Below are positions 33,933-44,099 of a stretch of 59,895 bases of DNA, piece by piece. The stretch comes from Steroidobacter sp. (GTDB taxonomy: Bacteria > Pseudomonadota > Gammaproteobacteria > Steroidobacterales > Steroidobacteraceae). The stretch lies in assembly GCA_025929585.1 (NCBI GenBank), contig JAICPY010000014.1, positions 1 through 59,895 on the forward strand, given 5' to 3'. The notes under the pieces are model-generated. The model did not search any database and was not told the origin of the DNA. It was given only the letters and a program-made list of their open reading frames with translations. How positions within the stretch are numbered: position 1 is the stretch's first letter; every line of letters begins with the position of its first letter. The position numbers were made by a program, and so were the translations under genes.

Positions 33933-35396
33933 CTATCCCACTCTGACCGGCACGAAGATTTGCGCCGTGTCACGCTGGATCAGCAATGCCACGACCTTGC
34001 CGCCGCGTTTCTTGGCTGCGCTCTTCAAGTCGTCGATCGATTTCACCGGCGATCCATTCACGCCAAGGATGATGTCACCGGGTCTCACGCCAGCAGCAGC
34101 CGCCGGGCCGTCGACATCTTCCACGAGAAGGTTGCCTTGTGTTTCGACTTGCCGCTTCTCCTCCGGAGTCAATTTACGCAGCGCGAGCCCGAGCTGACTT
34201 GCTTCATCAGCTTTGTCTGAGGAAGAAGCGACGCGCTGACCGTCCTCGGGAATCTCCTCGGGTTGAACGGTGATCCGCTGCGGCTTGCCATCGCGCCAAA
34301 CCTCGAGCTGCACTTTGCTGCCCGGTTTCTTGCTCGCGATCAGGCCCGGCACTTGTGAGGACGTATCGACTTCGACGCCATCCACGCCCAGAATCACATC
34401 GCCTGCTTTGAGGCCGGCTTTGTCGCCCGGTGCACCTTCTTCGACCATGCCGACCAGCGCGCCGCGAGGACGATCCAGGCCGAAGGAATCAGCAAGCTGG
34501 GCGTTCACATCTTGGATCGACACGCCGATTCGACTGCGCGTGACGCGGCCGGTCTTGATCAACTGGTCCTTCACGTTGTTAGCTACATCGATAGGCACCG
34601 CGAACGACAATCCCATGTAACCGCCGGTGCGGCTATAGATCTGCGAGTTGATGCCGACGACTTCGCCTTGCAAGTTGAACAACGGTCCGCCGGAGTTGCC
34701 CGGATTCACGGCGACATCGGTCTGTATGAACTGCGCATAACTTGTTTCCGAACCCGGCACCGAGCGAGAGGTCGCACTCACGATGCCCGCCGTCACACTG
34801 TTCTCGAAGCCAAACGGCGAGCCGATCGCGATCACCCACTCTCCGGGCTTGAGCTTCGAGGCATCACCGATTCGCACCGTGGGGAGATTCTTCGCATCGA
34901 TCTTCAGTACAGCCACATCGGTGCGTTCGTCCAAGCCGACGACTTTCGCGGTGTATTCACGGCGATCTGTCGTTTTGACCGTCACCTCTTCGGCATCCGC
35001 GACGACGTGTGCATTAGTGAGCACGTAACCATCGGAGCTCACGATGAAACCCGAGCCCTCCCCACGAGGGGTAGGCATCTCGCCGCGCGGCATAGGCCGT
35101 CCAAATCGGCGGAAAAATTCGTTGAGCGGGTCTCCAGGAGCCATGCCGGGAAAATCAGCGATCTCCTGCGCCTTGCCGACCACCGCCACATTCACGACCG
35201 CGGGACCATACTGCTCGACGAGCGAGCTAAAGTCTGGGAGTGCGGCTGCACTCGGCGCGACGACGCTTGGAGCCGCAGCGGCGGCCGTGCCGAGCGTGTG
35301 AGCGCTCGCGCTGCCCGGAAGATCTCCAGAGCACGCTGCAAACGCGACGCCGCATGAAACCGCAGTGACTCCTGCTTTGAGCCAAGTCGAAACCAT
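33933..35396 (-). CDS. Do-family serine protease (DegP/DegQ/MucD-like), likely lipoprotein
   Basis: A 487-residue periplasmic HtrA protease. The N-terminus MVSTWLKAGVTAVSC leads to a lipobox-like FAAC, suggesting lipidation rather than simple cleavage. The trypsin-like domain has the triad His in LTNAHVVAD, Asp in DERTDVAVLKID and Ser in NPGNSGGPLF. Two PDZ domains follow (SRIGVSIQDV onward and LTPEEKRQVETQ onward). HtrA proteases degrade misfolded envelope proteins. The start at 35396 has GAGGGTG at ideal spacing; the 15-codon upstream extension is rejected. It heads a same-strand block with an OmpR/kinase pair, a typical envelope-stress grouping. Confidence 0.95.
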   Translation of the reverse strand: MVSTWLKAGVTAVSCGVAFAACSGDLPGSASAHTLGTAAAAAPSVVAPSAAALPDFSSLVEQYGPAVVNVAVVGKAQEIADFPGMAPGDPLNEFFRRFGRPMPRGEMPTPRGEGSGFIVSSDGYVLTNAHVVADAEEVTVKTTDRREYTAKVVGLDERTDVAVLKIDAKNLPTVRIGDASKLKPGEWVIAIGSPFGFENSVTAGIVSATSRSVPGSETSYAQFIQTDVAVNPGNSGGPLFNLQGEVVGINSQIYSRTGGYMGLSFAVPIDVANNVKDQLIKTGRVTRSRIGVSIQDVNAQLADSFGLDRPRGALVGMVEEGAPGDKAGLKAGDVILGVDGVEVDTSSQVPGLIASKKPGSKVQLEVWRDGKPQRITVQPEEIPEDGQRVASSSDKADEASQLGLALRKLTPEEKRQVETQGNLLVEDVDGPAAAAGVRPGDIILGVNGSPVKSIDDLKSAAKKRGGKVVALLIQRDTAQIFVPVRVG

Positions 35397-35476
35397 AGCT
35401 ACACCCTCAAAATGTTCGTGACGATGGTGAGACGTATTCATGGGGCGAAAGTTTTCGGATTACAGGGTTTTAATGA

Positions 35477-35523
35477 AGGATAGCGGATAGCGGATAGGGG
35501 ATAGGGGATAGGGGATAGTCAGA
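35477..35523. repeat. Half heptamer-arm element HH16 (left arm)
   Basis: Six units of GGATAGC/GGATAGG-GG type followed by GTCAGAG. No complementary right arm is found before the yceH gene ends at 35554. It may be a truncated element. Confidence 0.75.
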
Positions 35524-35553
35524 GCGGAAGGATCAAGCCAACTTCGCTTGACG

Positions 35554-36204
35554 CTATTGCTTCCGCAGCTCGTCCAATTCCGCTCGCAGCTGTTCTACAA
35601 GATGCTCGAGCTGGGTCACGCGTTCCGTCAGCGATGGGCCGCGTGCCTCCGGGGTGGGCAGTGGCGGTTCCTCCTCGAACGCGGAGACGTCGATCGGACC
35701 GCTGAAAAGGTGTGCGTACCGGGAATCCCGCCGGCCTGCTTCACGTGGCAGTCTCACGACGAATGGGCCATCCGTTCGTGTCGCCAATGCCTGCAGAACG
35801 TTCTCGACTTCGCTCACGTCGTGGATTTCAGCCATTCGGCTTGCTCGTCCACGCAGCTCACCGGGAGTTTGCGGACCGCGCACCATGAGCTCACACAGTA
35901 CGGCGGTCGCTTGCGGTGTGAACTCGAGCGAGCCAAAACCGGTGTTACAGAAGCGATGTTGATATTTAGGCACACGGCTGCCGAAACCGGACTTCTCCAA
36001 CACCAAGTGCTTTCTGACTAGGGCATCGAGCGTCTGTTGCACGGTTCGTTCATCCAACTCCATCACCGGATCGCGATTGCTTTTCTGATTGCAAGCATTG
36101 ACCAGCGCGTTGAGTGACAGCGGATACTGATCCGGGGTCGTGATCGCCTTCTCGATCAAGCAGCCGATCACACGTATTTCAGGGGCCGAAAGCTGAAGAT
36201 TCAT
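35554..36204 (-). CDS. yceH: YceH family protein (DUF480)
   Basis: A 216-residue protein of the YceH/DUF480 family, made of two winged-helix domains ([59 protein letters not shown]) plus a C-terminal coiled coil ([15 protein letters not shown]). Length matches E. coli YceH (215). The biological role is unknown. No Shine-Dalgarno precedes the ATG. It is divergent from the FAD oxidoreductase gene with element HH17 between. Confidence 0.94.
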   Translation of the reverse strand: MNLQLSAPEIRVIGCLIEKAITTPDQYPLSLNALVNACNQKSNRDPVMELDERTVQQTLDALVRKHLVLEKSGFGSRVPKYQHRFCNTGFGSLEFTPQATAVLCELMVRGPQTPGELRGRASRMAEIHDVSEVENVLQALATRTDGPFVVRLPREAGRRDSRYAHLFSGPIDVSAFEEEPPLPTPEARGPSLTERVTQLEHLVEQLRAELDELRKQ

Positions 36205-36245
36205 AGGTGAGGAGCTTATGCGAATTGGTTAGAGCGTTATGAGGA

Positions 36246-36420
36246 AGTGACGGGTGACCGGTGATGGGTGACGGGCAAGAAGCTGCCTAGATGTCTCGCT
36301 CAAGTGCCTGGATTCTTCTGCTTACGACTCCAAATACAGCGCTACGAGGCCGCGTTCTCGCAAGTGCGTAACAGGGATCGCCGCATTCTGACCCGTCACT
36401 CGTCACCCGTCACCCGTCAC
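36246..36420. repeat. Heptamer-arm hairpin HH17
   Basis: Arms 36246-36275 and 36387-36420, unit GTGACGG with variants GTGACCG and GTGATGG, complementary almost throughout; TCTGAC opens the right arm. The loop is about 110 bases. It lies between the divergent yceH and FAD oxidoreductase genes. Confidence 0.92.
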
Positions 36421-36470
36421 CTTTTCCTTTACAATTCGCGCGAATCAATCCGCCACTCCCAGGACCTCCA

Positions 36471-39400
36471 TTGCTGAATCTGTCTCTTCCGCTCGAGCCG
36501 ATCGAGCTGGACCGCACGCCTGCCCCCGCGGTTCCAGCACGGTTGCGTGAAATTCCTTACAACTACACCTCGTTCTCGGATAGGGAGATCGTGATCCGGC
36601 TCTTAGGTGAGCGGGTATGGCTGATCCTCGATGAGTTGCGGGCGGAGCGGAAGACGGGACGTTCGGCGCGCATGCTGTACGAAGTGCTCGGCGACATCTG
36701 GGTCGTTCAGCGCAACCCGTACCTACAGGACGATTTAATCGACAACCCGAAGCGCCGCCGCCTATTGGTCGAGGCGCTGCATCATCGACTGAACGAAGTG
36801 GAACGGCGTCGAGATGCTGCCGATCCGGAGCGCGATCGCAAGGTCGGTGAGCTGCTGGAAGCGGCTAGAGGCGCGGTCGAGGCTTTTGCGCGCGACTTTG
36901 AGCGAATGATCGACCTGCGCAAGCGCGCACGTAGGCTTTTGGTTCGCTACACGCGCGAAGACAACATTCGCTTCGATGCTTTTGCTCGCGTGAGTCATGT
37001 AACGGACGCAACCGACTGGCGCATCGAGTATCCCTTCGTCGTTCTATCGCCGGATACGGAGAATGAGATTCCCGCGCTGGTGCGCTCTTGCGTTCGACTT
37101 GGCCTGACGGTTATCCCGCGCGGCGGCGGTACGGGTTACACCGGCGGCGCGATCCCGCTCACGCCACTTTCAGCGGTGATCAATACGGAGAAGCTGGAAC
37201 GATTGGGAAGTGTCGAGATGAAGGAGTTGCCCGATGTAGCGGGCGAAGCGCCGACCATCTTCAGTGAGGCGGGCGTCGTGACTCGGCGCGTATCGAATGC
37301 GGCCGAAGCCGCAGGATTCGTCTTCGCTGTCGACCCGACGTCCGCGGATGCTTCTTGCATCGGCGGCAATGTTGCGATGAACGCCGGCGGCAAAAAGGCG
37401 GTGCTATGGGGCACGGCAGTCGACAATCTCATCTGGTGGCGCATGGTCGACCCCGATGGTAATTGGCTGGAGGTCACGCGCTTTGGGCACAACCGCGGGA
37501 AAATTCACGAAGTCGAAACGGCTTCCTTCGATCTGGTCTGGAAGGATGGCCAGGACACGCCGCAGAAAGCTCGCGTGTTGCGTACTGCGCGCATCGATAT
37601 CGAAGGCGCCAAGTTTCGCAAAACCGGTCTAGGCAAAGATGTCACGGATAAATTTCTGGGTGGATTGCCTGGCGTGCAAAAGGAAGGTTGCGACGGCCTG
37701 ATCACCTCGGCTTGTTGGCTGCTGCACAAAATGCCGAAGCACATTCGTACGGTGTGTTTGGAATTCTTCGGTCACGCTCGGCATGCGATTCCTTCGATCG
37801 TTGAAATCAAAACGTTCTTGGAACGGGAGGCGCGCACGAGTGGCGTGCAACTCGCAGGCTTGGAGCATCTGGATGAGCGTTATCTGCGCGCTGTCGGGTA
37901 TGCGACCAAATCCAAACGCGGCACGTTGCCGAAGATGGTCTTGCTGGGCGACATCGTCGGCGAAGACGATGCAGCAGTCGCACGAGCGACCTCCGAAGTC
38001 GTGCGCATCGCGAACAGTCGCGCTGGAGAAGGTTTCATTGCCGTCAATCCGGATGCGCGCAAGAAGTTCTGGCTAGACCGCTCTCGCACAGCCGCCATCG
38101 CGCGTCACACGAACGCCTTCAAGATCAATGAAGACGTCGTGATCCCCCTGGATCGCATGGGCGATTACACGGATGCGATCGAGCGCATCAACATCGAGCT
38201 GTCATTCAAGAACAAACTGAAGCTGCTCAATGAGCTGCAAACTCTGTTCGCAGGCGAGCTGCCGCTCGGCAAGACCGATGATCCTGACTTGCAGGACGTC
38301 TCGCGCGAGGAGTTGATTGGCGATCGCCAAGCTCAGGCTCAGCAAACCTTGTCCGCCGCACGTGCGCGCTGGGCCTACCTGTTCGAAAATTTGGATACGC
38401 CGCTCAAGACTGCCTTGCCGCAGCTCGATGCACTCGGTTTCGAACCATTGCGTGGCGATTTCGAGCGGCGCTTGGAACGCGAGCCGGAAACAACCGTGTT
38501 CGACTTGGTCCAGGATCGATCCGTGCGCACTTCGTGGAAAAGCGAAGTGCGCGCGCACATGCGTCGCTTGTTCGTAGGTGGTGCGTTCTTGCCGATCCTC
38601 GATGCCATCGAAGAGATTCACAAACGCGTCCTTCGCGGCCGGGTTTGGATCGCGCTGCACATGCATGCAGGTGATGGCAACGTACACACCAACATTCCTG
38701 TGAACTCCGATGACTACGAGATGTTGCAGGAGGCGAACCGATCGGTCGTGCGCATCATGCAGATCGCGCGCAACTTGAACGGCGTGATCTCGGGTGAACA
38801 CGGCATCGGCATCACCAAGCTCGAATTCTTGTCGGATGAGGAAACCGCGGATTTTCGACGCTACAAGGATCGGGTCGATCCGGAAGGGCACTTCAACCGC
38901 GGCAAGCTCATGCCCGCCGGCGACCTGCGTAATGCCTATACACCGAGCTTCAATTTGATGGGCCACGAATCGCTCATCATGCAGCAGTCCGACATCAATT
39001 CGATCTCCGATGCCATCAAGGATTGTCTGCGCTGCGGCAAGTGCAAGCCGGTGTGCGCGACGCATGTACCGCGAGCGAACCTGCTGTATTCCCCGCGCAA
39101 TAAGATTTTGGCTACCTCGCTTCTCATCGAAGCGTTCTTGTACGAGGAGCAAACGCGCCGCGGCGTGTCGATTCGGCATTGGGATGAGTTCGGTGATGTC
39201 GCGGAACACTGCACCGTCTGTCACAAGTGCGTCACGCCGTGCCCCGTAAACATCGACTTCGGCGATGTGTCGATGGCGATGCGCGATCTGCTGCGTCGGA
39301 TGGGCAAGAAGCGCTTCAATCCAGGGACGGCGGCATCGATGTTCTTCTTGAACGCGACCAATCCGCAGACGATCAAGCTCACGCGCAAAGCAATGCTGGA

Positions 39401-40436
39401 GTGGGGCTTCAAAGCACAGCGCCTGGCGAATCGTGCGCTCAGGCCGCTAGCGCTGGTGCAAACCGGGCGTCCGCCGGCAACGACCGGCAAAGCGCCGATC
39501 AAAGAGCAGGTCGTGCACTTCGTGAACAAGAAGATGCCGGGCGGACTGCCTAAGAAAACCGCACGCGCGCTTTTGGATATCGAAGATCGAAACTACGTAC
39601 CGATCATCCGTGATCCGGCTCGCACCTCGAGCGATTCGGAAGCCGTGTTCTATTTTCCAGGCTGTGGATCCGAGCGGTTGTTTTCACAGGTGGGATTGGC
39701 GACTCAGGCAATGCTTTGGCAGCAGGGTGTTCAGACCGTGCTACCACCGGGTTACCTGTGCTGCGGCTATCCACAGCGCGGAGCGGGAGAATTCGACAAG
39801 GCCGAAAAGATCATTACCGACAACCGAGTGCTGTTCCATCGGGTCGCGAACACGCTGAACTATCTGGACATCAAAACGGTCGTGGTGAGTTGCGGCACGT
39901 GCTTCGATCAGTTGCAAGGCTATCGCTTCGATGAAATCTTCCCAGGCTGTCGCATCATCGATATTCACGAGTTCCTCATGGAGCGTGGCGTGAAGCTCGA
40001 AGGCGTGACGGGCGTGCGCTACATGTACCACGATCCGTGTCATACGCCGATCAAGGCTCACGATCCGCTCAAGGTTGTGAACGCGTTGATGAATGAGAAA
40101 ATGAACGGCAAGATCGAGAAGAACGATCGCTGTTGTGGCGAGTCGGGTACGTTCGCCGTCACGCGCCCCGACGTTGCAACTCAAGTGCGCTTCCGAAAGG
40201 AAGAAGAAATGCGCAAGGGTGCCGATAAGCTGCGAGCCGACGGTTTCAAAGGCGATGTGAAGATCCTGACTTCGTGTCCTTCGTGTCTGCAGGGATTGAA
40301 GCGTTACAACGACGATGCGAATCTGGACGCCGATTACATCGTGATCGAAATTGCCCGCCATGTGCTCGGTGAGCAATGGTTGCCGAATTACGTGAAAGCG
40401 GCGAACAGCGGTGGGATCGAGAGAGTGTTGGTGTAG
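36471..40436 (+). CDS. Giant FAD-binding / 4Fe-4S / CCG-domain oxidoreductase (D-lactate dehydrogenase-like)
   Basis: A 1321-residue fusion of what are often separate GlcD/Dld, GlcF and CCG subunits. Residues 1-180 form a domain of unknown function found at the N-terminus of such proteins. The FAD-binding domain carries [15 protein letters not shown] and [15 protein letters not shown]; the FAD-oxidase C-terminal part has [14 protein letters not shown] and GEHGIG. A ferredoxin-like pair of clusters follows ([16 protein letters not shown] and [15 protein letters not shown]). Two CCG domains follow ([30 protein letters not shown]). It probably oxidises a 2-hydroxyacid into the quinone pool, but the substrate is not readable. 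The start is TTG at 36471 with AGGA six bases before. It is monocistronic, after HH17. Confidence 0.93.
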   Translation: MLNLSLPLEPIELDRTPAPAVPARLREIPYNYTSFSDREIVIRLLGERVWLILDELRAERKTGRSARMLYEVLGDIWVVQRNPYLQDDLIDNPKRRRLLVEALHHRLNEVERRRDAADPERDRKVGELLEAARGAVEAFARDFERMIDLRKRARRLLVRYTREDNIRFDAFARVSHVTDATDWRIEYPFVVLSPDTENEIPALVRSCVRLGLTVIPRGGGTGYTGGAIPLTPLSAVINTEKLERLGSVEMKELPDVAGEAPTIFSEAGVVTRRVSNAAEAAGFVFAVDPTSADASCIGGNVAMNAGGKKAVLWGTAVDNLIWWRMVDPDGNWLEVTRFGHNRGKIHEVETASFDLVWKDGQDTPQKARVLRTARIDIEGAKFRKTGLGKDVTDKFLGGLPGVQKEGCDGLITSACWLLHKMPKHIRTVCLEFFGHARHAIPSIVEIKTFLEREARTSGVQLAGLEHLDERYLRAVGYATKSKRGTLPKMVLLGDIVGEDDAAVARATSEVVRIANSRAGEGFIAVNPDARKKFWLDRSRTAAIARHTNAFKINEDVVIPLDRMGDYTDAIERINIELSFKNKLKLLNELQTLFAGELPLGKTDDPDLQDVSREELIGDRQAQAQQTLSAARARWAYLFENLDTPLKTALPQLDALGFEPLRGDFERRLEREPETTVFDLVQDRSVRTSWKSEVRAHMRRLFVGGAFLPILDAIEEIHKRVLRGRVWIALHMHAGDGNVHTNIPVNSDDYEMLQEANRSVVRIMQIARNLNGVISGEHGIGITKLEFLSDEETADFRRYKDRVDPEGHFNRGKLMPAGDLRNAYTPSFNLMGHESLIMQQSDINSISDAIKDCLRCGKCKPVCATHVPRANLLYSPRNKILATSLLIEAFLYEEQTRRGVSIRHWDEFGDVAEHCTVCHKCVTPCPVNIDFGDVSMAMRDLLRRMGKKRFNPGTAASMFFLNATNPQTIKLTRKAMLEWGFKAQRLANRALRPLALVQTGRPPATTGKAPIKEQVVHFVNKKMPGGLPKKTARALLDIEDRNYVPIIRDPARTSSDSEAVFYFPGCGSERLFSQVGLATQAMLWQQGVQTVLPPGYLCCGYPQRGAGEFDKAEKIITDNRVLFHRVANTLNYLDIKTVVVSCGTCFDQLQGYRFDEIFPGCRIIDIHEFLMERGVKLEGVTGVRYMYHDPCHTPIKAHDPLKVVNALMNEKMNGKIEKNDRCCGESGTFAVTRPDVATQVRFRKEEEMRKGADKLRADGFKGDVKILTSCPSCLQGLKRYNDDANLDADYIVIEIARHVLGEQWLPNYVKAANSGGIERVLV

Positions 40437-40443
40437 GAACGAA

Positions 40444-40481
40444 GGCGATAGGGGATAGGGGATAGGGGATAGGGGATAGGT
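40444..40481. repeat. Half heptamer-arm element HH18 (left arm)
   Basis: Five near-perfect GGGGATA units directly after the oxidoreductase gene, followed by a purine-rich stretch. No right arm follows within the 180-base gap. The same unit occurs in HH16 and, in a complete hairpin, HH21. Confidence 0.8.
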
Positions 40482-40616
40482 AAGAGAGAAAGACAAGAGG
40501 CAAGACAACAGACACGGAAGTTGCGCAAGGCAGCTATCCACAATTCTAGACGAGCCGGGAGCATGGACCTGTAGCATTCTTGCGGTCACGCAACAGCGTT
40601 TCCTAAAGGAGCGGCG

Positions 40617-41726
40617 ATGTTCAGGTGTTTAGCGTTCTCTTTAACTGCGGCAGCAGCGCTTGCTGTTATTCCCGAATACACCTATGCCGCCGCTGCGGAG
40701 CAAAGCGTCAAAGAACGCTTTCAATTGGAAGAAGCCGCGACAGCCGTGCGCGAGCGCGCGGGATGGAAGAAGCCGAAGCGCATTCTGCTCGTGGGAGGTT
40801 CGCCCGAATCCGTCGAGCAACTAAAAGCGGTAGCGCCTGGCGTAGAAGTTGTACGTGCGAGCAACGCAGTGGAAGCTCAAGCGCTCGCCGGAAATGTGGA
40901 TGCAGTCATCGGTGGCTGCACGCCGGGAATCTTGGAAGCGGGCAAGTCCATTCGATGGGTGCAGGTCTTCAGTGCCGGAGTAGAGGGCTGTATTGGAATC
41001 CCTTCGGTGCGAGAGCGTGACATTCTGGTCACCAACATGCAGCGAATCATGGGGCCGGTCATTGCCGAGCACGTCACGGCGATGATGCTGGGACTCGCAC
41101 GCGGACTGAACGCGTATATCCCTGCTCAGGGTGCGCGCGAGTGGCGGCGAGATGCGGCGGCCGGAAAGATGGCCGTCGTCGAAGGCAAAACGATGCTGGT
41201 AGTCGGCCTGGGCGGTATCGGCAGCGAGATTGCGCGCCGAGGACACGCACTGGGTATGCGCGTTATCGCAACGCGGGCGAGCGGTCGAACGGGCCCGGAT
41301 TTCGTGAGCTATGTCGGTTTACCGGATGAGTTGCACAAGCTTACGAGCGAAGCCGATGTCGTCGTGAACGCAACACCGCTTACCCCGCAAACGACAGACA
41401 TTTTCGATGCGGCCTTCTTCGCGCAGATGAAACCGACGGCGTACTTCATCAACATCGGCCGCGGCAAGAGTGTGGTGACCTCTGCATTGGTCGACGCACT
41501 CTCCAAGGGAGGCATCGCGGGCGCGGGGTTGGATGTGACCGAACCGGAGCCACTGCCCTCCGATCATCCGCTCTGGACGCTGCCGAACGTCATCATCACG
41601 CCCCATGTGGCCGCGCAATCCGATCTCGGCTTTGCGGCGCAGCTGGAAGTCGTGAAAGAGAATGTGCGCCGCTACACGGCCGGCGAGCGGATGCTGTCGG
41701 TTGTGGATGTGAAGAAGGGCTACTAG
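40617..41726 (+). CDS. Exported D-2-hydroxyacid dehydrogenase-family protein
   Basis: A 369-residue member of the D-isomer-specific 2-hydroxyacid dehydrogenase family. A convincing signal peptide (MFRCLAFSLTAAAALAV, cleavage near TYA-AAAE) precedes a normal catalytic/nucleotide domain. The Rossmann motif is VGLGGIGSEIARRG; the following strand ends RVIATRAS, with Arg where NAD enzymes have Asp, hinting at NADP. Catalytic Arg (NIGRGKSV), Glu (DVTEPEPLP) and His (ITPHVAAQ) are present. A periplasmic location for such an enzyme is unusual and would need an exported or tightly bound cofactor. AAGGAG precedes the ATG. It lies alone between repeat elements. Confidence 0.88.
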   Translation: MFRCLAFSLTAAAALAVIPEYTYAAAAEQSVKERFQLEEAATAVRERAGWKKPKRILLVGGSPESVEQLKAVAPGVEVVRASNAVEAQALAGNVDAVIGGCTPGILEAGKSIRWVQVFSAGVEGCIGIPSVRERDILVTNMQRIMGPVIAEHVTAMMLGLARGLNAYIPAQGAREWRRDAAAGKMAVVEGKTMLVVGLGGIGSEIARRGHALGMRVIATRASGRTGPDFVSYVGLPDELHKLTSEADVVVNATPLTPQTTDIFDAAFFAQMKPTAYFINIGRGKSVVTSALVDALSKGGIAGAGLDVTEPEPLPSDHPLWTLPNVIITPHVAAQSDLGFAAQLEVVKENVRRYTAGERMLSVVDVKKGY

Positions 41727-41763
41727 TTCGCGTTCGCGAACCAACAGCCGGTGTGAAGGTGAA

Positions 41764-41856
41764 AGAGGTGTAGACGTGTAGGGTCAGAGTGCCCCGGTGC
41801 CTCTACGAGGTGAGCGGTAGCTTCTGGCGTCTACACGTTTTGCACCTCTGCACGTC
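41764..41856. repeat. Octamer-arm hairpin HH19
   Basis: Left arm 41764-41787 (GGTGTAGA, CGTGTAGG, then GTCAGAG), right arm 41826-41856 (CGTCTACACG, CACCTCTGCACGTC); partly complementary. A TTCGCGAA palindrome lies just upstream after the dehydrogenase stop. Confidence 0.75.
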
Positions 41857-41936
41857 TTTTACGCCGCGCGTCCGCGCGCGGGGGAACCGCTCACACTCTG
41901 AGCGCGTTCCTCGGACACCTTTCGCACAGGTTTTCC

Positions 41937-44099
41937 ATGTCCGAGCACGTCACTCCCTCGAAGCTCTTCGAAGCGGGTCGTAATTGTTGGCGAATTGAAC
42001 GAGCGAATCGCGCGGCATTTCTCGTCGATGCTGACTCTTACTTCAAAGCCTTCGTCGCCGCGGCTCGCAGAGCGCAGCGGTCGATCTTGATCACCGGTTG
42101 GGATTTTCACAGCCGCACGCGTCTGCTATGCGAGGACGACGCTGGCCATGAGCTGGAGCTGGGCAAGTTTTTGAACGAGCTGGTCCGGCGCAAGCGTGGC
42201 CTGCAGATCCACGTTTTGATCTGGGATTACCCGATGATCTTCGGGTTGGATCGCGAATGGGCGCCGCTGTATGGATTCGGATGGAAGCCACGCCGTCGCA
42301 TCCACTTTCGTTATGACAGCACCCAACCGGTTGGTGCATCTCATCATCAAAAAGTCGCCGTAATCGATGACGCAGTCGCTTTTTGCGGTGGCATCGATCT
42401 CACCTGCAAGCGTTGGGATACCTGCGATCATGCGCCGGACAATAATCGTCGCGCGGTGCAAGGCGCGCCGTACCCGCCGTTTCACGATCTAACGATGGCA
42501 GTCGATGGCGATGCGGCCAAAGCGCTCGGTGATTTGGTGCGAGAGCGATGGAGGCGCGCCGAAGGCCAGACGTTGTTGCCCGCGCACGTACGCAACGATC
42601 CTTGGCCGCGGGAGCTCGAGCCTTCGGTCAAGGCGGTAGATATCGCGATCGCTCGCAGCGAGCCGCAGACCTTGGAATATCCGGCGGTGCGCGAGGTAGA
42701 AGCACTGTATCTCGACATGATCCAGGCTGCTGGGCGCTCGATCTATATCGAGAATCAATATTTCACCGCCAACAAAGTCGGCGATGCGCTTGCGGCTCGC
42801 CTCTCCGAGCCTGACGGACCGGAGGTTGTCGTCGTGCTGCGGCAGTTGAGTCATGGTTGGTTGGAAGAATTGACGATGCAGACCTTGCGCACACGTTTAG
42901 TAGAGCAGTGTCGTGCGGCTGATCGGTATGGGCGATTTCGTGTCTACTATCCGTATGTCGATGGCTTGAAAGAGGGCACGTGTATCGACGTTCACGCGAA
43001 GATGATGATCGTCGATGAGCAATTCGTTCGCATCGGTTCTGCGAATCTAGCCAACCGCTCCATGGGCTTGGATACGGAATGCGATCTGTGTATCGACGCC
43101 GATGGCCGCGAAGAGCTGAGCGAGGCGATCGCAAGTTTGCGCTGCGAGTTGTTGGCCGAGCATCTTGGTTTCAGCCCAAAGGATGTGCGCCGGGCCATCG
43201 AGGAAAAGGGCACGCTGCGTGATGCCATCGATGTCCTTCAAAAACCCAATCGTACGTTAAGACCATTGACCGATCTGGCGCAGGTCTCGGAGACGGTGAT
43301 GAGCATGGCCGCGGTTGCAGACCCGGAGAGGCCAGTCGCGTTGGGTGATCTCGCAGCGTTTTTCAACAACGATGTCCAAGGAGACATGGCTCGTTCCGGT
43401 CCGGCGTGGGGGAAAATCGCGCTGATCGTTTTCGCCGTGGCCGGGCTTACTGCGCTGTGGAAGTTTACCCCGCTAACCGACCTGCTTGAGGCGGATCGTG
43501 TCACTCGCTGGGCGCGAGAGGTGGGTGAACGTTGGTGGGCTCCGTTAGTCACGATGCTTGCGTATACGCCAGCAGCGGCGACCATGTTTCCGCGGCCGTT
43601 GATCACGCTGTTCGCGGTCGTGGCATTCGGGCCTTGGTTGGGTTTTGCTTATGCGATGATCGGGATCGAGTTTTCCGCATGGCTCACCTTCCTCGCGGGC
43701 AAACGCCTGGATCGCGATGCGGTGCGACGAGTCGCCGGTGTCAAACTGAACGAGATCATTCAGGTGCTGCGCAGGCGCGGCCTGCTCGCAATCACAGCAT
43801 TGCGCTTGGTGCCGCTGGCGCCATTCGCTGTCGAAGGAGTCGTGGCAGGCGCAGTACGCGTAAAGCTCTGGCATTTCATGTTGGGCACCGGAATTGGCAT
43901 CCTGCCCGGCACGCTGACCTCGACAGTCTTCGGCGATCAACTTCAAGCGGCTCTCGAAGATCCGAGCAGGGTGAATTACTGGCTAATCGGGGCCATGGTT
44001 GCGCTTCTTGCGACTGCGACGCTATTGGTTCGCCGCTGGCTGTTGAACTCTGCGAAGGTCTCCGATGACGATGAGGTTGGTGTGCGCGGCGTAGCTTGA
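41937..44099 (+). CDS. Phospholipase D-like protein fused to a VTT/SNARE-associated membrane domain
   Basis: A 720-residue inner-membrane protein. The N-terminal half is a two-lobed PLD enzyme: HHQKVAVIDD (HxKx4D at 137-144) and HAKMMIVDEQFVRIGSANL, with IENQYFTANKV between. The C-terminal half (about 490-700) has four or more hydrophobic helices of the VTT/TVP38/DedA-like fold (MFPRPLITLFAVVAFGPWLG, GLLAITALRLVPLAPF). PLD-VTT fusions are predicted cardiolipin or phosphatidic-acid enzymes joined to a lipid scramblase-like domain. Its stop overlaps the start of an EEP-family gene, a pairing that supports a joint phospholipid function. Confidence 0.93.
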   Translation: MSEHVTPSKLFEAGRNCWRIERANRAAFLVDADSYFKAFVAAARRAQRSILITGWDFHSRTRLLCEDDAGHELELGKFLNELVRRKRGLQIHVLIWDYPMIFGLDREWAPLYGFGWKPRRRIHFRYDSTQPVGASHHQKVAVIDDAVAFCGGIDLTCKRWDTCDHAPDNNRRAVQGAPYPPFHDLTMAVDGDAAKALGDLVRERWRRAEGQTLLPAHVRNDPWPRELEPSVKAVDIAIARSEPQTLEYPAVREVEALYLDMIQAAGRSIYIENQYFTANKVGDALAARLSEPDGPEVVVVLRQLSHGWLEELTMQTLRTRLVEQCRAADRYGRFRVYYPYVDGLKEGTCIDVHAKMMIVDEQFVRIGSANLANRSMGLDTECDLCIDADGREELSEAIASLRCELLAEHLGFSPKDVRRAIEEKGTLRDAIDVLQKPNRTLRPLTDLAQVSETVMSMAAVADPERPVALGDLAAFFNNDVQGDMARSGPAWGKIALIVFAVAGLTALWKFTPLTDLLEADRVTRWAREVGERWWAPLVTMLAYTPAAATMFPRPLITLFAVVAFGPWLGFAYAMIGIEFSAWLTFLAGKRLDRDAVRRVAGVKLNEIIQVLRRRGLLAITALRLVPLAPFAVEGVVAGAVRVKLWHFMLGTGIGILPGTLTSTVFGDQLQAALEDPSRVNYWLIGAMVALLATATLLVRRWLLNSAKVSDDDEVGVRGVA

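Noticed and set aside
38202-39224. 340-codon open frame antisense to the FAD/Fe-S oxidoreductase
   Set aside because: It is a shadow of a strongly supported gene; the translated product has no recognisable motif and the sense strand carries all catalytic motifs.
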